From NCBI GenBank assembly GCA_937919625.1, contig CALFRK010000047.1, positions 101,316 through 165,315 of the forward strand: 64,000 bases of DNA. The letters are read 5' to 3'. Source of the DNA: an uncultured Ilumatobacter sp. GTDB lineage: Bacteria; Actinomycetota; Acidimicrobiia; Acidimicrobiales; Ilumatobacteraceae. Shown piece after piece: positions 7,906-16,772 of the stretch (position 1 is the first letter of the stretch; every line of letters begins with the position of its first letter). The position numbers were made by a program, and so were the translations under genes. Under the pieces are notes generated by a model. It did no database searches. It had not been told where the DNA came from and was given only the letters and a program-made list of their open reading frames with translations.

Positions 7906-10089
7906 ATGTTCGAATTAGAGTTCGACCACTCCGGCAGGTTGGGACGGGTCGAGTCGACATGCCCTCAGCGGATCGAGGCTGGAACGATGTCGCGCTGGAC
8001 CGTGTCTTTCCGGACATCGCGAGCGCTCGAATGTGGTGGCCGCCTCGCACTGGCTCGACGTTGGCCCAGCGACTGGGGCGTCCCACAGGCAAACGATCCT
8101 ACGGCCGCCGATTTTCTCACGGTGCAAACCGTGAGCGGCGCTCCGCTTCGATGGTGGACCGAGGTGGTGTACCCCTGGCATCCGTTCGACCATGTGCTTT
8201 ATGTGGAAGCGCTGGCGCCGCTCGCTGCCGGTGAACTGATCGAACTTCGATTTGGTGACGTGCTGGGGGGCTCGCCCGGGGCCCGTACGCAGACGTTCAT
8301 CGAAGAGGCGTCACCACTCAGCGTCAGGCTGCAATGTGGCGTCGGCGCCGACTGGATCGAGATCGCCCTGGTCGAGGTCGCAGTCGAGGGAACACACGCT
8401 CAAACTCTCGTGGCATCTGCGCCGAGTCGGGTTGCCGTGGGCGAGCGGTTTCAGATCCACCTCCGTGTCGAAGACCTGTGGGGCAATCCAGCCACCGGAT
8501 TCGATGGCGAATTCCTGATAGATGGCGCGGACAGTCTGGGTGGAAGTGTGCGTTCGACCGAGGGTAGCTTCAACCGAATCGACGCCATGTTGAACGAGGC
8601 GGGTGTGCATCGCCTCGGGGTGCGCCAGCGCGATGGAAATCTGGCTGCCGTCACGAATCCCATCGTGTGCGACGTCGAACCAGGCGAGCGCTTGTTCTGG
8701 GGCGACATGCATGCCCAATCACTGGTCGGTTGCGGTGCGCGCTCGGTGTCGAACTACTACCGTCATGCGCGCGACTTCGCCGGCTGCGACGTGGGCAGCC
8801 ACCAAGCGAACTGCTACATGGTGACCGCCCCCGAATGGGAAGAAAACGAGTCGGTCACCCGCGAGATGCATGAACCCGGTCGATTCGTCCCGCTGCTGGG
8901 GGTCGAGTGGTCGGCACTCACCCCGTTGGGCGGCGACCGCAACGTCTACTTCCCGGGCGATCAGGCTCAGCTTCGGCGATGCAGCCACGAGTTCGTCGCC
9001 GACGTCAGCGACCTCGGCACCGACCTGCCCCACGTCGGCGACCTGCACGCCAACTACCGCGACCAAGATGTCGTGATCGCCCTGCACGTCGGTGGGCGCA
9101 CCACCAATCTGCGTTGGCAGGAACCGGCGATCGAGCGCCTGATCGAAGTCCACTCGACCCACGCCACCTCCGAGTGGTTCATGCTCGAGGCGCTCGAACG
9201 CGGCTACCGGATGGGTGTCATCGCCGGAAGCGACGGCGTCGACGGACGACCCGGCGCCAGCCATCCCGGCCACATGTCGGTGCGTAACGTGCGTGGCGGC
9301 CTGACCGCATTCGTCCTGCCAGAACTCACCCGCCAGGCACTGTGGACGGCGATGCGCGATCGGCGGTGCTACGCCACGACCGGAGAACGGATACTGCTCG
9401 AATTCGAGTGTGACGGTCACCCGTACGGCACCGAATACGACGCCGCCGAACCGCCCACCATCCGGTTTCGTGTGGAGGGCACCGCGCCGCTCGACACGGT
9501 CGAAGTCTGGCGTGACACACACAAGCTGTACGACGTGCCGCTCGAACCATCCGACCCGACACCCTCCAATGAGATCCGGATCGCCTGGCGGGGCGCCAGC
9601 GCACAGGGCAACTGGCGTCAATCGCGAATGGTCTGGGACGGCCAGCTCCGGCTCGACGGGGCGCGGATCATCAACGTGTCCGGGTATGCCTTCGATACAC
9701 CTGACGAGGGCCTCGGCGGCTGGACCGAAACCGTTGTCAACTGGCGTTCGATCACCGCTGGTGATTGGGACGGGGTGATTCTCGAACTCGACCCGTCGAG
9801 CGGATCGGCCGGCCGGCTAAATTTCGCAACGGGCCCTTTGACCTTCAGTGTCCCGCTCGGCGAGCTCGGCGAGCGCCCGTTCGTCGTCGATGCCACCGAC
9901 CCGGCTCGAACCGTGCGGTTGCAGCGTTTGCCAACGGGCTTGCCATCGCCGTCGTGCGCCGGAAGTTTCGTCGACCCCGATCCACATCCCGGCTGCAATG
10001 CGTACTGGCTGCGGGTGCTGCAGCATGACGGTGCGCAAGCGTGGTCGAGCCCTGTTTTCGCGACCTTCGCCGATGCTTGCCAGGCCTGA
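7906..10089 (+). CDS. DUF3604 domain protein
   Basis: 727 residues. It is recognised by LFWGDMHAQS in the middle, which is the hallmark start of DUF3604 (PHP-like metal-binding fold), followed by His/Asp-rich motifs such as DVGSHQAN, VIALHVGG and IAGSDGVDGRPG. The roughly 260 N-terminal residues look like beta-rich domains. No signal peptide is seen, so it is probably cytoplasmic. GGAGA seven bases before the ATG supports the start. The next gene begins only four bases after the stop, so it is probably co-transcribed with the N-carbamoyl-D-amino-acid amidohydrolase. DUF3604 has no settled function; phosphoesterase or amidohydrolase chemistry is a guess from the metal-binding residues. Confidence 0.85.
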   Translation: MFELEFDHSGRLGRVESTCPQRIEAGTMSRWTVSFRTSRALECGGRLALARRWPSDWGVPQANDPTAADFLTVQTVSGAPLRWWTEVVYPWHPFDHVLYVEALAPLAAGELIELRFGDVLGGSPGARTQTFIEEASPLSVRLQCGVGADWIEIALVEVAVEGTHAQTLVASAPSRVAVGERFQIHLRVEDLWGNPATGFDGEFLIDGADSLGGSVRSTEGSFNRIDAMLNEAGVHRLGVRQRDGNLAAVTNPIVCDVEPGERLFWGDMHAQSLVGCGARSVSNYYRHARDFAGCDVGSHQANCYMVTAPEWEENESVTREMHEPGRFVPLLGVEWSALTPLGGDRNVYFPGDQAQLRRCSHEFVADVSDLGTDLPHVGDLHANYRDQDVVIALHVGGRTTNLRWQEPAIERLIEVHSTHATSEWFMLEALERGYRMGVIAGSDGVDGRPGASHPGHMSVRNVRGGLTAFVLPELTRQALWTAMRDRRCYATTGERILLEFECDGHPYGTEYDAAEPPTIRFRVEGTAPLDTVEVWRDTHKLYDVPLEPSDPTPSNEIRIAWRGASAQGNWRQSRMVWDGQLRLDGARIINVSGYAFDTPDEGLGGWTETVVNWRSITAGDWDGVILELDPSSGSAGRLNFATGPLTFSVPLGELGERPFVVDATDPARTVRLQRLPTGLPSPSCAGSFVDPDPHPGCNAYWLRVLQHDGAQAWSSPVFATFADACQA

Positions 10090-10093
10090 CGCC

Positions 10094-11020
10094 GTGTCCA
10101 GAATTGTCACCGTCGCCGCAGCCCAGTCCGGACCTGTCGAGAGAAGCGCCAGTCGCGTCGAGGTCGTCGAGCGGCTGCTCGTCCAGATGCGGCAAGCGGA
10201 TGCTGCCGGCTGTCAACTCGTCGTGTTTACCGAATGCGCGCTGACCTCATTCTTTGCCCACTGGTGGATCGACAACGTCGAGCAACTCGACAGCTGGTTC
10301 GAACGCGAGATGCCTGGGCCAGACACTCAGGCGTTGTTCGACGAGGCCGCTCGGCTCGAAATCGGCTTTTGTCTCGGGTACGCGGAACTGGTCACCGTCG
10401 ATGGTCGGGTGAGGCGATTCAACTCGAGCGTTCTCGTAGGCCCGGACGGGCGGATCGTGGGAAAGCATCGAAAGATCCATCTGCCAGGGCACTTCGAGCA
10501 TCGTCCGCACAACCCGTTTCAGAATCTCGAGAAACGGTACTTCGATGTCGGGGACCTCGGGTTTTGCACGTGGAACGCATTCGGTGGAACCCTGGGAATG
10601 TCGATCTGCAACGATCGGCGCTGGCCCGAGTCATACCGTCTGCTCGGCCTTCGTGGGGCGGAGATGATCTTGATCGGCTACAACACGCCGGACAACATCC
10701 CGGAGTACCCGGAACTCGATCGTCTCGTCGGTTTTCATCACGAGCTGTGCATGCAGGCGGGCGCGAATCAAAACGCAGCATGGGTGGTGGCCGTTGGCAA
10801 AGCAGGCGTCGAAGAAGGCGTGAGCCAGATCGGACTTACCTCGATAATTTCGCCATCCGGTGAAATCGTTGCTCAGAGCACGACGCTCGGTGACGAGCTC
10901 GTGATCCACGAGTGCGATCTCGACGAATCGGTGCGCTACCGAGGTTTCCTCGACTTCGAGCAGAACAGGCGCCCCGAGTTCTACGGGCTGATCGCACAAC
11001 AAGGAGACGAACCGCGCTGA
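10094..11020 (+). CDS. N-carbamoyl-D-amino-acid amidohydrolase (nitrilase superfamily)
   Basis: 308 residues against about 304 in the Agrobacterium enzyme, with close similarity along the length: MPGP, FNLGYAEL-like GFCLGYAEL, KHRKIHLPGH, LEKRYF, ICNDRRWPE and a C-terminal FYGLIA. Counting from the GTG at 10094, the nitrilase triad falls at E47, K127 and C172, the numbering known for this family. That supports the GTG start over the ATG at 10073, which would overlap the upstream gene. The enzyme hydrolyses N-carbamoyl-D-amino acids to D-amino acid, CO2 and ammonia. No hydantoinase lies in the window, so the source of the carbamoyl substrate is not shown. Confidence 0.92.
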   Translation: MSRIVTVAAAQSGPVERSASRVEVVERLLVQMRQADAAGCQLVVFTECALTSFFAHWWIDNVEQLDSWFEREMPGPDTQALFDEAARLEIGFCLGYAELVTVDGRVRRFNSSVLVGPDGRIVGKHRKIHLPGHFEHRPHNPFQNLEKRYFDVGDLGFCTWNAFGGTLGMSICNDRRWPESYRLLGLRGAEMILIGYNTPDNIPEYPELDRLVGFHHELCMQAGANQNAAWVVAVGKAGVEEGVSQIGLTSIISPSGEIVAQSTTLGDELVIHECDLDESVRYRGFLDFEQNRRPEFYGLIAQQGDEPR

Positions 11021-11037
11021 CCCGATTCATCCAGGTC

Positions 11038-11841
11038 TCAGGCTTCGGTGAGGAAGTCGCGGACGAGCTGGAGCCCGACACGGCGAAGTTGCTTGACGAC
11101 GCCTGGCACCTTGTCGCGGGTCAATCTGAGTGCTGGGGCGCTGACACTGATGCCGCACGGGAAGGGCATCCCCTGGAGTGCTACGGCTACGCATCGACCG
11201 TCGGCCTGATTCTCGAGTTCGTCGATTGCGTATCCCTGCTGCCGGACCACCTCGAGGGCAGACATGTACGCCTTTGGAGTGGTGATCGTGTTGTCGGTGA
11301 ACGGCGTCATCTCGACTGCGTTTAACATCGTCAGAACACGCTCATCAGGGAGCTCAGCTGCCATCGCCTTACCCATCGCGGTCGAGTGGATTGGGGCACG
11401 ATCGCCGACTCGGGCAGCGAGGCGCATCATCTGGCTGCTCTCAAAGACGAGACTGTGAACGACCATCGCCCCATCGAGTGTGCCGAGATTCGTAGTCTCG
11501 CCCGTGTCGTCGCGGAGTCGTCGGAGCGGACCGCTGGCCTGACCGAGGAATGCCTCGAGTTGGCGGGCGTTGTGGGGTTGGAAGGCGAGTCCGACTCGGT
11601 ACAACGCGGTCTGCTCGTCACGCTCGACATAGTTGCGACCCTCGAGAGCCGAAAGATATCGAAATGCCGAACTCTTCGGCAGTGATGTGACCGCGGCAAC
11701 GTCAGGAAGTGACACACCCTCACGCGAGTGTTGCAGCAGGTCGAGGATGTCACAGACTCGTTCGACGGCGCGGATTGGGTAGGTGTTCGATGAATCAGTT
11801 TTTGTTGTGCTTCCTGACGTCGTGGTCGACTTCTTGGTCAT
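11038..11841 (-). CDS. IclR family transcriptional regulator
   Basis: 267 residues. A low-complexity Ser/Thr/Lys tail of about 20 residues precedes a winged helix-turn-helix (AVERVCDILDLL; SLPDVAAVTSLPKSSAFRYLSAL). The IclR effector domain follows, with MVVHSLV, HSTAMGKAMAA, YAIDELENQADGRCVA and ISVSAPALR. Members bind small catabolic ligands and repress or activate neighbouring operons. It is convergent with the D-carbamoylase (17 bases) and divergent from the acyl-CoA dehydrogenase over 248 bases, so either the D-amino-acid island or the downstream gene could be its target. Confidence 0.9.
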   Translation of the reverse strand: MTKKSTTTSGSTTKTDSSNTYPIRAVERVCDILDLLQHSREGVSLPDVAAVTSLPKSSAFRYLSALEGRNYVERDEQTALYRVGLAFQPHNARQLEAFLGQASGPLRRLRDDTGETTNLGTLDGAMVVHSLVFESSQMMRLAARVGDRAPIHSTAMGKAMAAELPDERVLTMLNAVEMTPFTDNTITTPKAYMSALEVVRQQGYAIDELENQADGRCVAVALQGMPFPCGISVSAPALRLTRDKVPGVVKQLRRVGLQLVRDFLTEA

Positions 11842-12089
11842 CGTCAGGACTCCTCGAGATCGGGATCACCCGTCAGGCGGTTCGGTTTGAAAGGCTCGCC
11901 TCGAAAGTGGACGAGCCGATATGTGGGCGTCCGCCGATGTTAGCTTCGCTGGGCCGGTTCGTTTCACTCCTCGAAATGAGCACATCAAACCTCGGACCGA
12001 ATCGGCCGCAAACCACACGTGTCGAGCCGTCGGGAAACCACTTGAGCATCTAACGTCGAAGCACCAGCCGAACAATCGGAGCGACCGCC

Positions 12090-13337
12090 ATGACGATCAC
12101 TGAAACTGCCGTCGAACGAGATGCGCTCGCCTGGTTCTGCTCGGCATGGGACCCCACCCTGTCGCTGCTCGAATGGCGCCAACTGCTGGTGGATTCGGGT
12201 TGGGCGGTTCCCTCATGGAGCGCGGAATGGTTCGGTAGGGATCTTCCGGCCTGGGCGGATCGGGTCGCCCACAACGCGATTCGGCGAGCGGGTGGTGTCT
12301 CCACACCGCTCGGTGTCGGTGTCGGGCTGGCCGCACCGACAATGTACGACCACGCCTCCGACGAACTCAAGCACAAATACCTGCGCCGCACGCTGACCGG
12401 CGAGCTCACGTTCTGCCAGCTGTTCAGCGAACCGGGCGCCGGGTCTGATCTGGCGGGCCTTCAGGCGACCGCCGTGCGCGATGGCGACGAGTGGATCGTC
12501 AACGGCCAGAAGGTTTGGAACACATCCGCCGACCACGCCGATATGGCGATCCTCGCCGCTCGCTCGGACTGGAACGCTCCTAAACACGCAGGGATCACCT
12601 ACTTCGTGCTCGACATGCACCAACCCGGCATCGAAGTCCGCTCGATCCGACAGATGAACAACCATGCGTCGTTCAACGAGGTGTTCCTGACCGACGCTCG
12701 TATCCCTCACGAGAACATCGTTGGCGAGATCGGTGGCGGGTGGGCGGTCGCCAGAGGAACGCTCGCCCACGAACGCTCGTTCGCGACCAACCGTGATGCC
12801 AGCTTCGCCGCCGGCGCAATCGGTCGGGTTATCGACGAAGCCAAAGAGGAGGCCGCCGAGTACAACAAAACCTATGTCTGGTATCCCCAGCGTCAGGGCC
12901 GCATCGACCTGGTAGTCGGGCGAGCACGATCGATGGGCAAAAGCGATGATCCGGTCGTGCGGCAGGCGATGATGAAGTTGATCAGCTTCCAACGGGCCGC
13001 CGAATGGACCGCCGAACGGGCAAGCGCTGCTCGCGCGTTGGGGCGGCCACCGGGATCGGAGGGGTCGATCGGCAAACTGGCGCTGTCCGAGGTGGCGCGC
13101 CGCTGCAACCATGTGCACTCGATGATCTCTGGTGCCAGTGCCATGCTCGCCAAGACCGACGATCCGATCGATTCCGTGATCGCCGAGGTGCTGGTGTCGA
13201 CGCCGGCACAGTCGATCGCCGGCGGTACCGACGAGATCCAGCACAACATCCTCGGTGAGAACGTGCTCGGACTGCCGAAACAGTCGGCACCCGACCGTGG
13301 GCTGCCGTTCAGCGATACCAACCGACCGACCGGGTAG
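12090..13337 (+). CDS. Acyl-CoA dehydrogenase family protein
   Basis: 415 residues. Family landmarks are FSEPGAGSDLAG (FAD/substrate loop), VNGQKVWNTSA, and AGGTDEIQHNILGE near the C-terminus. The acidic residue of that last motif falls where FadE-type actinobacterial enzymes carry it. It would oxidise an acyl-CoA to the 2-enoyl-CoA using FAD and an electron-transfer flavoprotein. GGAGCG ahead of the ATG fits a ribosome site. It stands alone on its strand, convergent with the dehalogenase-like gene. The chain type is unknown. Confidence 0.9.
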   Translation: MTITETAVERDALAWFCSAWDPTLSLLEWRQLLVDSGWAVPSWSAEWFGRDLPAWADRVAHNAIRRAGGVSTPLGVGVGLAAPTMYDHASDELKHKYLRRTLTGELTFCQLFSEPGAGSDLAGLQATAVRDGDEWIVNGQKVWNTSADHADMAILAARSDWNAPKHAGITYFVLDMHQPGIEVRSIRQMNNHASFNEVFLTDARIPHENIVGEIGGGWAVARGTLAHERSFATNRDASFAAGAIGRVIDEAKEEAAEYNKTYVWYPQRQGRIDLVVGRARSMGKSDDPVVRQAMMKLISFQRAAEWTAERASAARALGRPPGSEGSIGKLALSEVARRCNHVHSMISGASAMLAKTDDPIDSVIAEVLVSTPAQSIAGGTDEIQHNILGENVLGLPKQSAPDRGLPFSDTNRPTG

Positions 13338-13379
13338 GGCGGTGTGCCGTCAGGCGCGCAGGCGCCAACCTGACAAGCG

Positions 13380-14300
13380 TTACGGGTTGGACTGGATGAA
13401 CTGGAGCAGGTTGGTGACCAGCACCTCGGGGGCGTCCTCCTGGCAGAAGTGCCCGACGCCCGGCATCTCGACGACCGGCGCGTTGGGCCACAGGGCACGG
13501 AAATCGGCGATCGCAAAGGCCGGCGGGATGGCGCGGTCGTCCATGCCCTCCATCAGCATTGCCGGTTTCGAAACCAGATCGGGCACGCCGGAGGCGCCCT
13601 CGATTACATACGGGGCGATTCGCCCGCTGTGGGCGTCGATCGGAAACTCGTAGGCGCCGATCGCCGAATCCCAGTCGGGGAACGGAGCCGAGTAGGCGCG
13701 AATCCAGGTGTCGGTGACGGCGGCCGAGTTCTGGAAGCCGATGATCTTCATCACCGACAACACCGTCGAACCGGCGTTGCGGAGCACCTGCTCGGTGCGG
13801 CCCGACTGGAGACCGTCGTCGATCCACTTGAACCACGGCGAGTCGCTGATGCGTGGGATGTCTGGATCGTTGACACCGCCGTAACCGGCGATCGTGTTGG
13901 CGAAGAAGATCCGCCTGACCCGCTCGGGATGGCGCACGGTGAACGCCGTGGCGATCGGCCCGCCCCAGTCCTGCCCAACCAGCGTGATGTCGCGCAGCCC
14001 AAGGTGTTCGACCAGCGACACCAGGTTTTCGACATGCGTCTTCAGCGTGTAGTCGCGATCCTGAGGCGTCTCCGACTTTCCGAATCCCATGTGGTCGGGC
14101 ACGATCACGCGGTGCTGCCGGCTGAATGGCGCGATCAGGTTGCGGTAGAGATAGCCCCAGGTCGGCTCGCCGTGCAGGCACACGATGACCTGGCCGTTGC
14201 GAGGCCCCTCGTCGACGTAGTGCTGGCGAAACCCGTGCCCGTCGAAGATGTGGGGGGCGAAGGGGAAGGTGCCGTCGAAGTCGTCGTCGAGGTCGATCAT
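13380..14300 (-). CDS. Haloalkane dehalogenase-like alpha/beta hydrolase
   Basis: 306 residues. The oxyanion-hole motif HGEPTW lies at 43-48 and the nucleophile elbow VGQDWGG has Asp at 111 with Trp 112, the halide-binding tryptophan position of DhlA-type haloalkane dehalogenases. YSAPFPD and GVGHFCQE also match DhlA-type proteins, the latter carrying the catalytic His. Hydrolytic dehalogenation of a haloalkane is the best guess. A fluoroacetate dehalogenase or epoxide hydrolase cannot be excluded from motifs alone. The ATG at 14300 begins 32 bases after the upstream aminotransferase stop, so the two may be co-transcribed. Confidence 0.8.
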   Translation of the reverse strand: MIDLDDDFDGTFPFAPHIFDGHGFRQHYVDEGPRNGQVIVCLHGEPTWGYLYRNLIAPFSRQHRVIVPDHMGFGKSETPQDRDYTLKTHVENLVSLVEHLGLRDITLVGQDWGGPIATAFTVRHPERVRRIFFANTIAGYGGVNDPDIPRISDSPWFKWIDDGLQSGRTEQVLRNAGSTVLSVMKIIGFQNSAAVTDTWIRAYSAPFPDWDSAIGAYEFPIDAHSGRIAPYVIEGASGVPDLVSKPAMLMEGMDDRAIPPAFAIADFRALWPNAPVVEMPGVGHFCQEDAPEVLVTNLLQFIQSNP

Positions 14301-14331
14301 CCGCCCAGTGTTGCCGACGCGCCCACCCGGT

Positions 14332-15513
14332 TCAACACTTGGCGACGGCGTTGGCAAGCCGAGCGGCGGCTTCGCCGAGCAGGTTGGGCGACAGCGTGGA
14401 GTACGCGAAGCGGGCTTTCGAGTCGGGGGCCTGATCGATCGTGAAGGCGTTGCCAGGCACGAACGCGACGCCGGCTTGCAGGGCGTGGTGCAGTAGCGCG
14501 GTGGTGTCGGCAATATTGGGAAATGTCGACCACAGGAACATTCCGCCATCGGGGCGGTGGAACCGGATTTGATCTCCGAGTGTCGACTCGAGCGCGTCCG
14601 ACAGGGCGTCGCAGCGGTCGCGGTAGATCGGCACGATCCGGGCCTTCTGGGCATCGAGCCAGCCGTCCCGCCCGACGACGTTCGCCAGCAACAGCTGGGC
14701 GAAGGTCGATGTGTGCAGGTCGGCGGCTTGCTTGGCGCGGGCGACCCATCCCATCACTTCGGGTGGCCCGATCATCCAGCCCACCCGGAACCCAGGGGCC
14801 ACGATCTTCGAGAATGTGCTGAGATAAACGACCCGATTCGTGAAGCTGGCGACGGGTGGCAGCGGGTCGCCATGGAACCGGATCGCGCCGTAGGGGTCGT
14901 CCTCGACAATCAGCAACCCGTACCGATCGGCGAGGGCAGCGAGATGCTTGCGACGCTCCAACGACATCGTTGCGCCGGATGGGTTGTGGAAGTTGGGCAC
15001 TACGTACACAAACTTCGGCCGTAATCCGGCCTCGAGCCGTTCCGCCAACAGCTCGACCTGCATGCCGTGTTCGTCACCGGGGATCACCTCGAAACGCGGC
15101 TCGAACAGTTCGATCGCCTGCACCGCTCCGAGATAGGCGGGGGATTCGGATACGACGACGTCACCCGGATCGACGAGCACCTTGGCGAGCAGATCGAGCG
15201 CCTGTTGCGAGCCGTGCGTGACCACGATCTCGCCCTCGACGGCGATCGGCCGGCCCAAGATCGAGGTGTATTCGTCAGCAATCCATTGGCGTAGTTCTGT
15301 CACGCCGTCGGTGGCGCTGTATTGCACGACCCGCGGCCCATACTCGCCGAGCAAGCGGTCGGCCTCCCTGCGAAGGTCCGCCAGCGGAAAGCTGTCGGGC
15401 GTTGGAAGCCCTCCGGCGAGCGACAGCATGTCGCTCATCTCGGTGACCTTCAACAGGTCGCGGATCGCCGACGAGCGAAGTCCGGTGGTTCGTTTGGCGA
15501 AGGTGTACGTCAT
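14332..15513 (-). CDS. PLP-dependent aminotransferase, class I/II (2-aminoadipate/LysN type)
   Basis: 393 residues. Fold-type I motifs: LSLAGGLPTPDSFP at the N-terminus, VTHGSQQALDL, VPNFHNPSGATMS, VEDDPYG, the PLP lysine in STFSKIVAPGFRVGW, and a C-terminal RFAYST. This matches the MocR-like aminotransferases without a DNA-binding domain, which act on 2-aminoadipate, leucine or aromatic amino acids. GGAG stands eight bases before the ATG at 15513; the open frame upstream of it is spurious. It is divergent from oleA, and its link to olefin synthesis is unclear. Confidence 0.9.
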   Translation of the reverse strand: MTYTFAKRTTGLRSSAIRDLLKVTEMSDMLSLAGGLPTPDSFPLADLRREADRLLGEYGPRVVQYSATDGVTELRQWIADEYTSILGRPIAVEGEIVVTHGSQQALDLLAKVLVDPGDVVVSESPAYLGAVQAIELFEPRFEVIPGDEHGMQVELLAERLEAGLRPKFVYVVPNFHNPSGATMSLERRKHLAALADRYGLLIVEDDPYGAIRFHGDPLPPVASFTNRVVYLSTFSKIVAPGFRVGWMIGPPEVMGWVARAKQAADLHTSTFAQLLLANVVGRDGWLDAQKARIVPIYRDRCDALSDALESTLGDQIRFHRPDGGMFLWSTFPNIADTTALLHHALQAGVAFVPGNAFTIDQAPDSKARFAYSTLSPNLLGEAAARLANAVAKC

Positions 15514-15749
15514 GTGCGCTCCGATCGAAGATCGCGGGAACGGTAGTTCGCGTTTGGGCATCGTGCACAGGAGGAGCACCGCCAGCAGGGTGCCATCGCC
15601 ACCAGCATTCATCGCACGACGACGGGGCCGCGCTCGCTGTGTGCGCGGATACTGGAGGGTCCGACCCGTTTCAGGTCCCACGTGAGTCCGGACGGGCCCT
15701 CTGGCGAATAGGGTGTTGCCCAACGACTAGCAGGACTTTGCAGGAAACC

Positions 15750-16772
15750 ATGACCAAGAATGCCAACTTCAGCTTTGAGGACGTCGCCGTCGTCTCGATA
15801 CAGGCCTGCGAAGCGCCAATGGTCATCTCATCTGCTTCGGTCGACGAGCGCCTGGCACCGTTCTACGAACGCACCAACGGAACGCCCGGCCTGCTCGAAT
15901 CGTTGGCCGGAATCCGCGAGCGTCGCCAATGGCCCGAAGACGTCACCTTCACCGATGCCGCCGCGATGGCCGGCGAAAAGGCGATCGTTGCATCCGGTAT
16001 CGACCGGTCGAGGATCGGGCTCATGATCGACACCAGCGTGTGTCGTGCGCGGCTCGAGCCGTCGAGTGCCGTCACGGTTCACAACGCGCTCGGGTTGGAG
16101 ACCACCTGTCTCAACTTCGACCTCGTCAATGCCTGCCTCGGATTCATGAACGCCATGCACCTCGCCGGCATCATGATCGACGCGGGCCAGATTGACTACG
16201 CCCTGATCGTCGACGGCGAGGGCACACAAGAGATCTACGACAACACGATCAACTACCTCAACAAAAACGGCGAAGGCCTGGCAGACATCATCGCCAACTT
16301 TGCTTCGTTGACCTTGGGGTCGGGCTCCGCCGCCGCTGTGATCGGACGCCATTCGGAGAATCCGGGCAGCCACCGCATGTTGCGCGGCTTCTTCCACGCC
16401 GCGACGCAGCACCACGAGCTGTGCGTCGGTTCGCTCGAGCGTATGACGACCGACACCCGGGCACTGCTCGACGCCGGCACCGAACTGGCGAAGTTGGCGT
16501 GGGACGACGCCGGCGCCGGCGACACCTGGGGTGGGCGTGACCGCTACATCTTCCACCAGGTCTCGGCAGTACACACGAACGCCATGATCGACGTGCTCGG
16601 CGTCGACCCAGACCGCGTGCCCTTGACGTTCCCGTACTACGGCAACATCGGGCCGGCGGCAGTTCCGATCACGCTCGCCTTGGAGGCCGACAAGCTGTCA
16701 CCCGGAGACACGGTGCTGTGTCTCGGCATCGGTTCCGGCCTCAACGCCGGCGTCCTCGAAATTCAGTGGTAA
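15750..16772 (+). CDS. oleA: OleA, thiolase-family head-to-head acyl-CoA condensing enzyme
   Basis: 340 residues. The nucleophilic Cys is C129 in NACLGF and the partner-subunit Glu is E103 in RLEPSSA, both in the arrangement of Xanthomonas OleA. His in FHQVSAVHTNAM and Asn in YGNIGPAA complete the thiolase site. OleA condenses two acyl-CoAs to a 2-alkyl-3-ketoacyl product, the first step of long-chain olefin biosynthesis. AGGAAACC precedes the ATG. The following gene begins inside its last codons (seven-base overlap), so the operon oleA-oleBC-oleD is tightly coupled. A general FabH role is unlikely given those neighbours. Confidence 0.93.
   Translation: MTKNANFSFEDVAVVSIQACEAPMVISSASVDERLAPFYERTNGTPGLLESLAGIRERRQWPEDVTFTDAAAMAGEKAIVASGIDRSRIGLMIDTSVCRARLEPSSAVTVHNALGLETTCLNFDLVNACLGFMNAMHLAGIMIDAGQIDYALIVDGEGTQEIYDNTINYLNKNGEGLADIIANFASLTLGSGSAAAVIGRHSENPGSHRMLRGFFHAATQHHELCVGSLERMTTDTRALLDAGTELAKLAWDDAGAGDTWGGRDRYIFHQVSAVHTNAMIDVLGVDPDRVPLTFPYYGNIGPAAVPITLALEADKLSPGDTVLCLGIGSGLNAGVLEIQW

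Noticed and set aside
11842..12089. Divergent gap between the IclR and acyl-CoA dehydrogenase genes examined for an operator
   Set aside because: I could not find a convincing palindrome; it probably holds both promoters but nothing specific can be claimed.
12213..13244. 343-codon minus-strand ORF
   Set aside because: Antisense to the acyl-CoA dehydrogenase gene, without recognisable domains.
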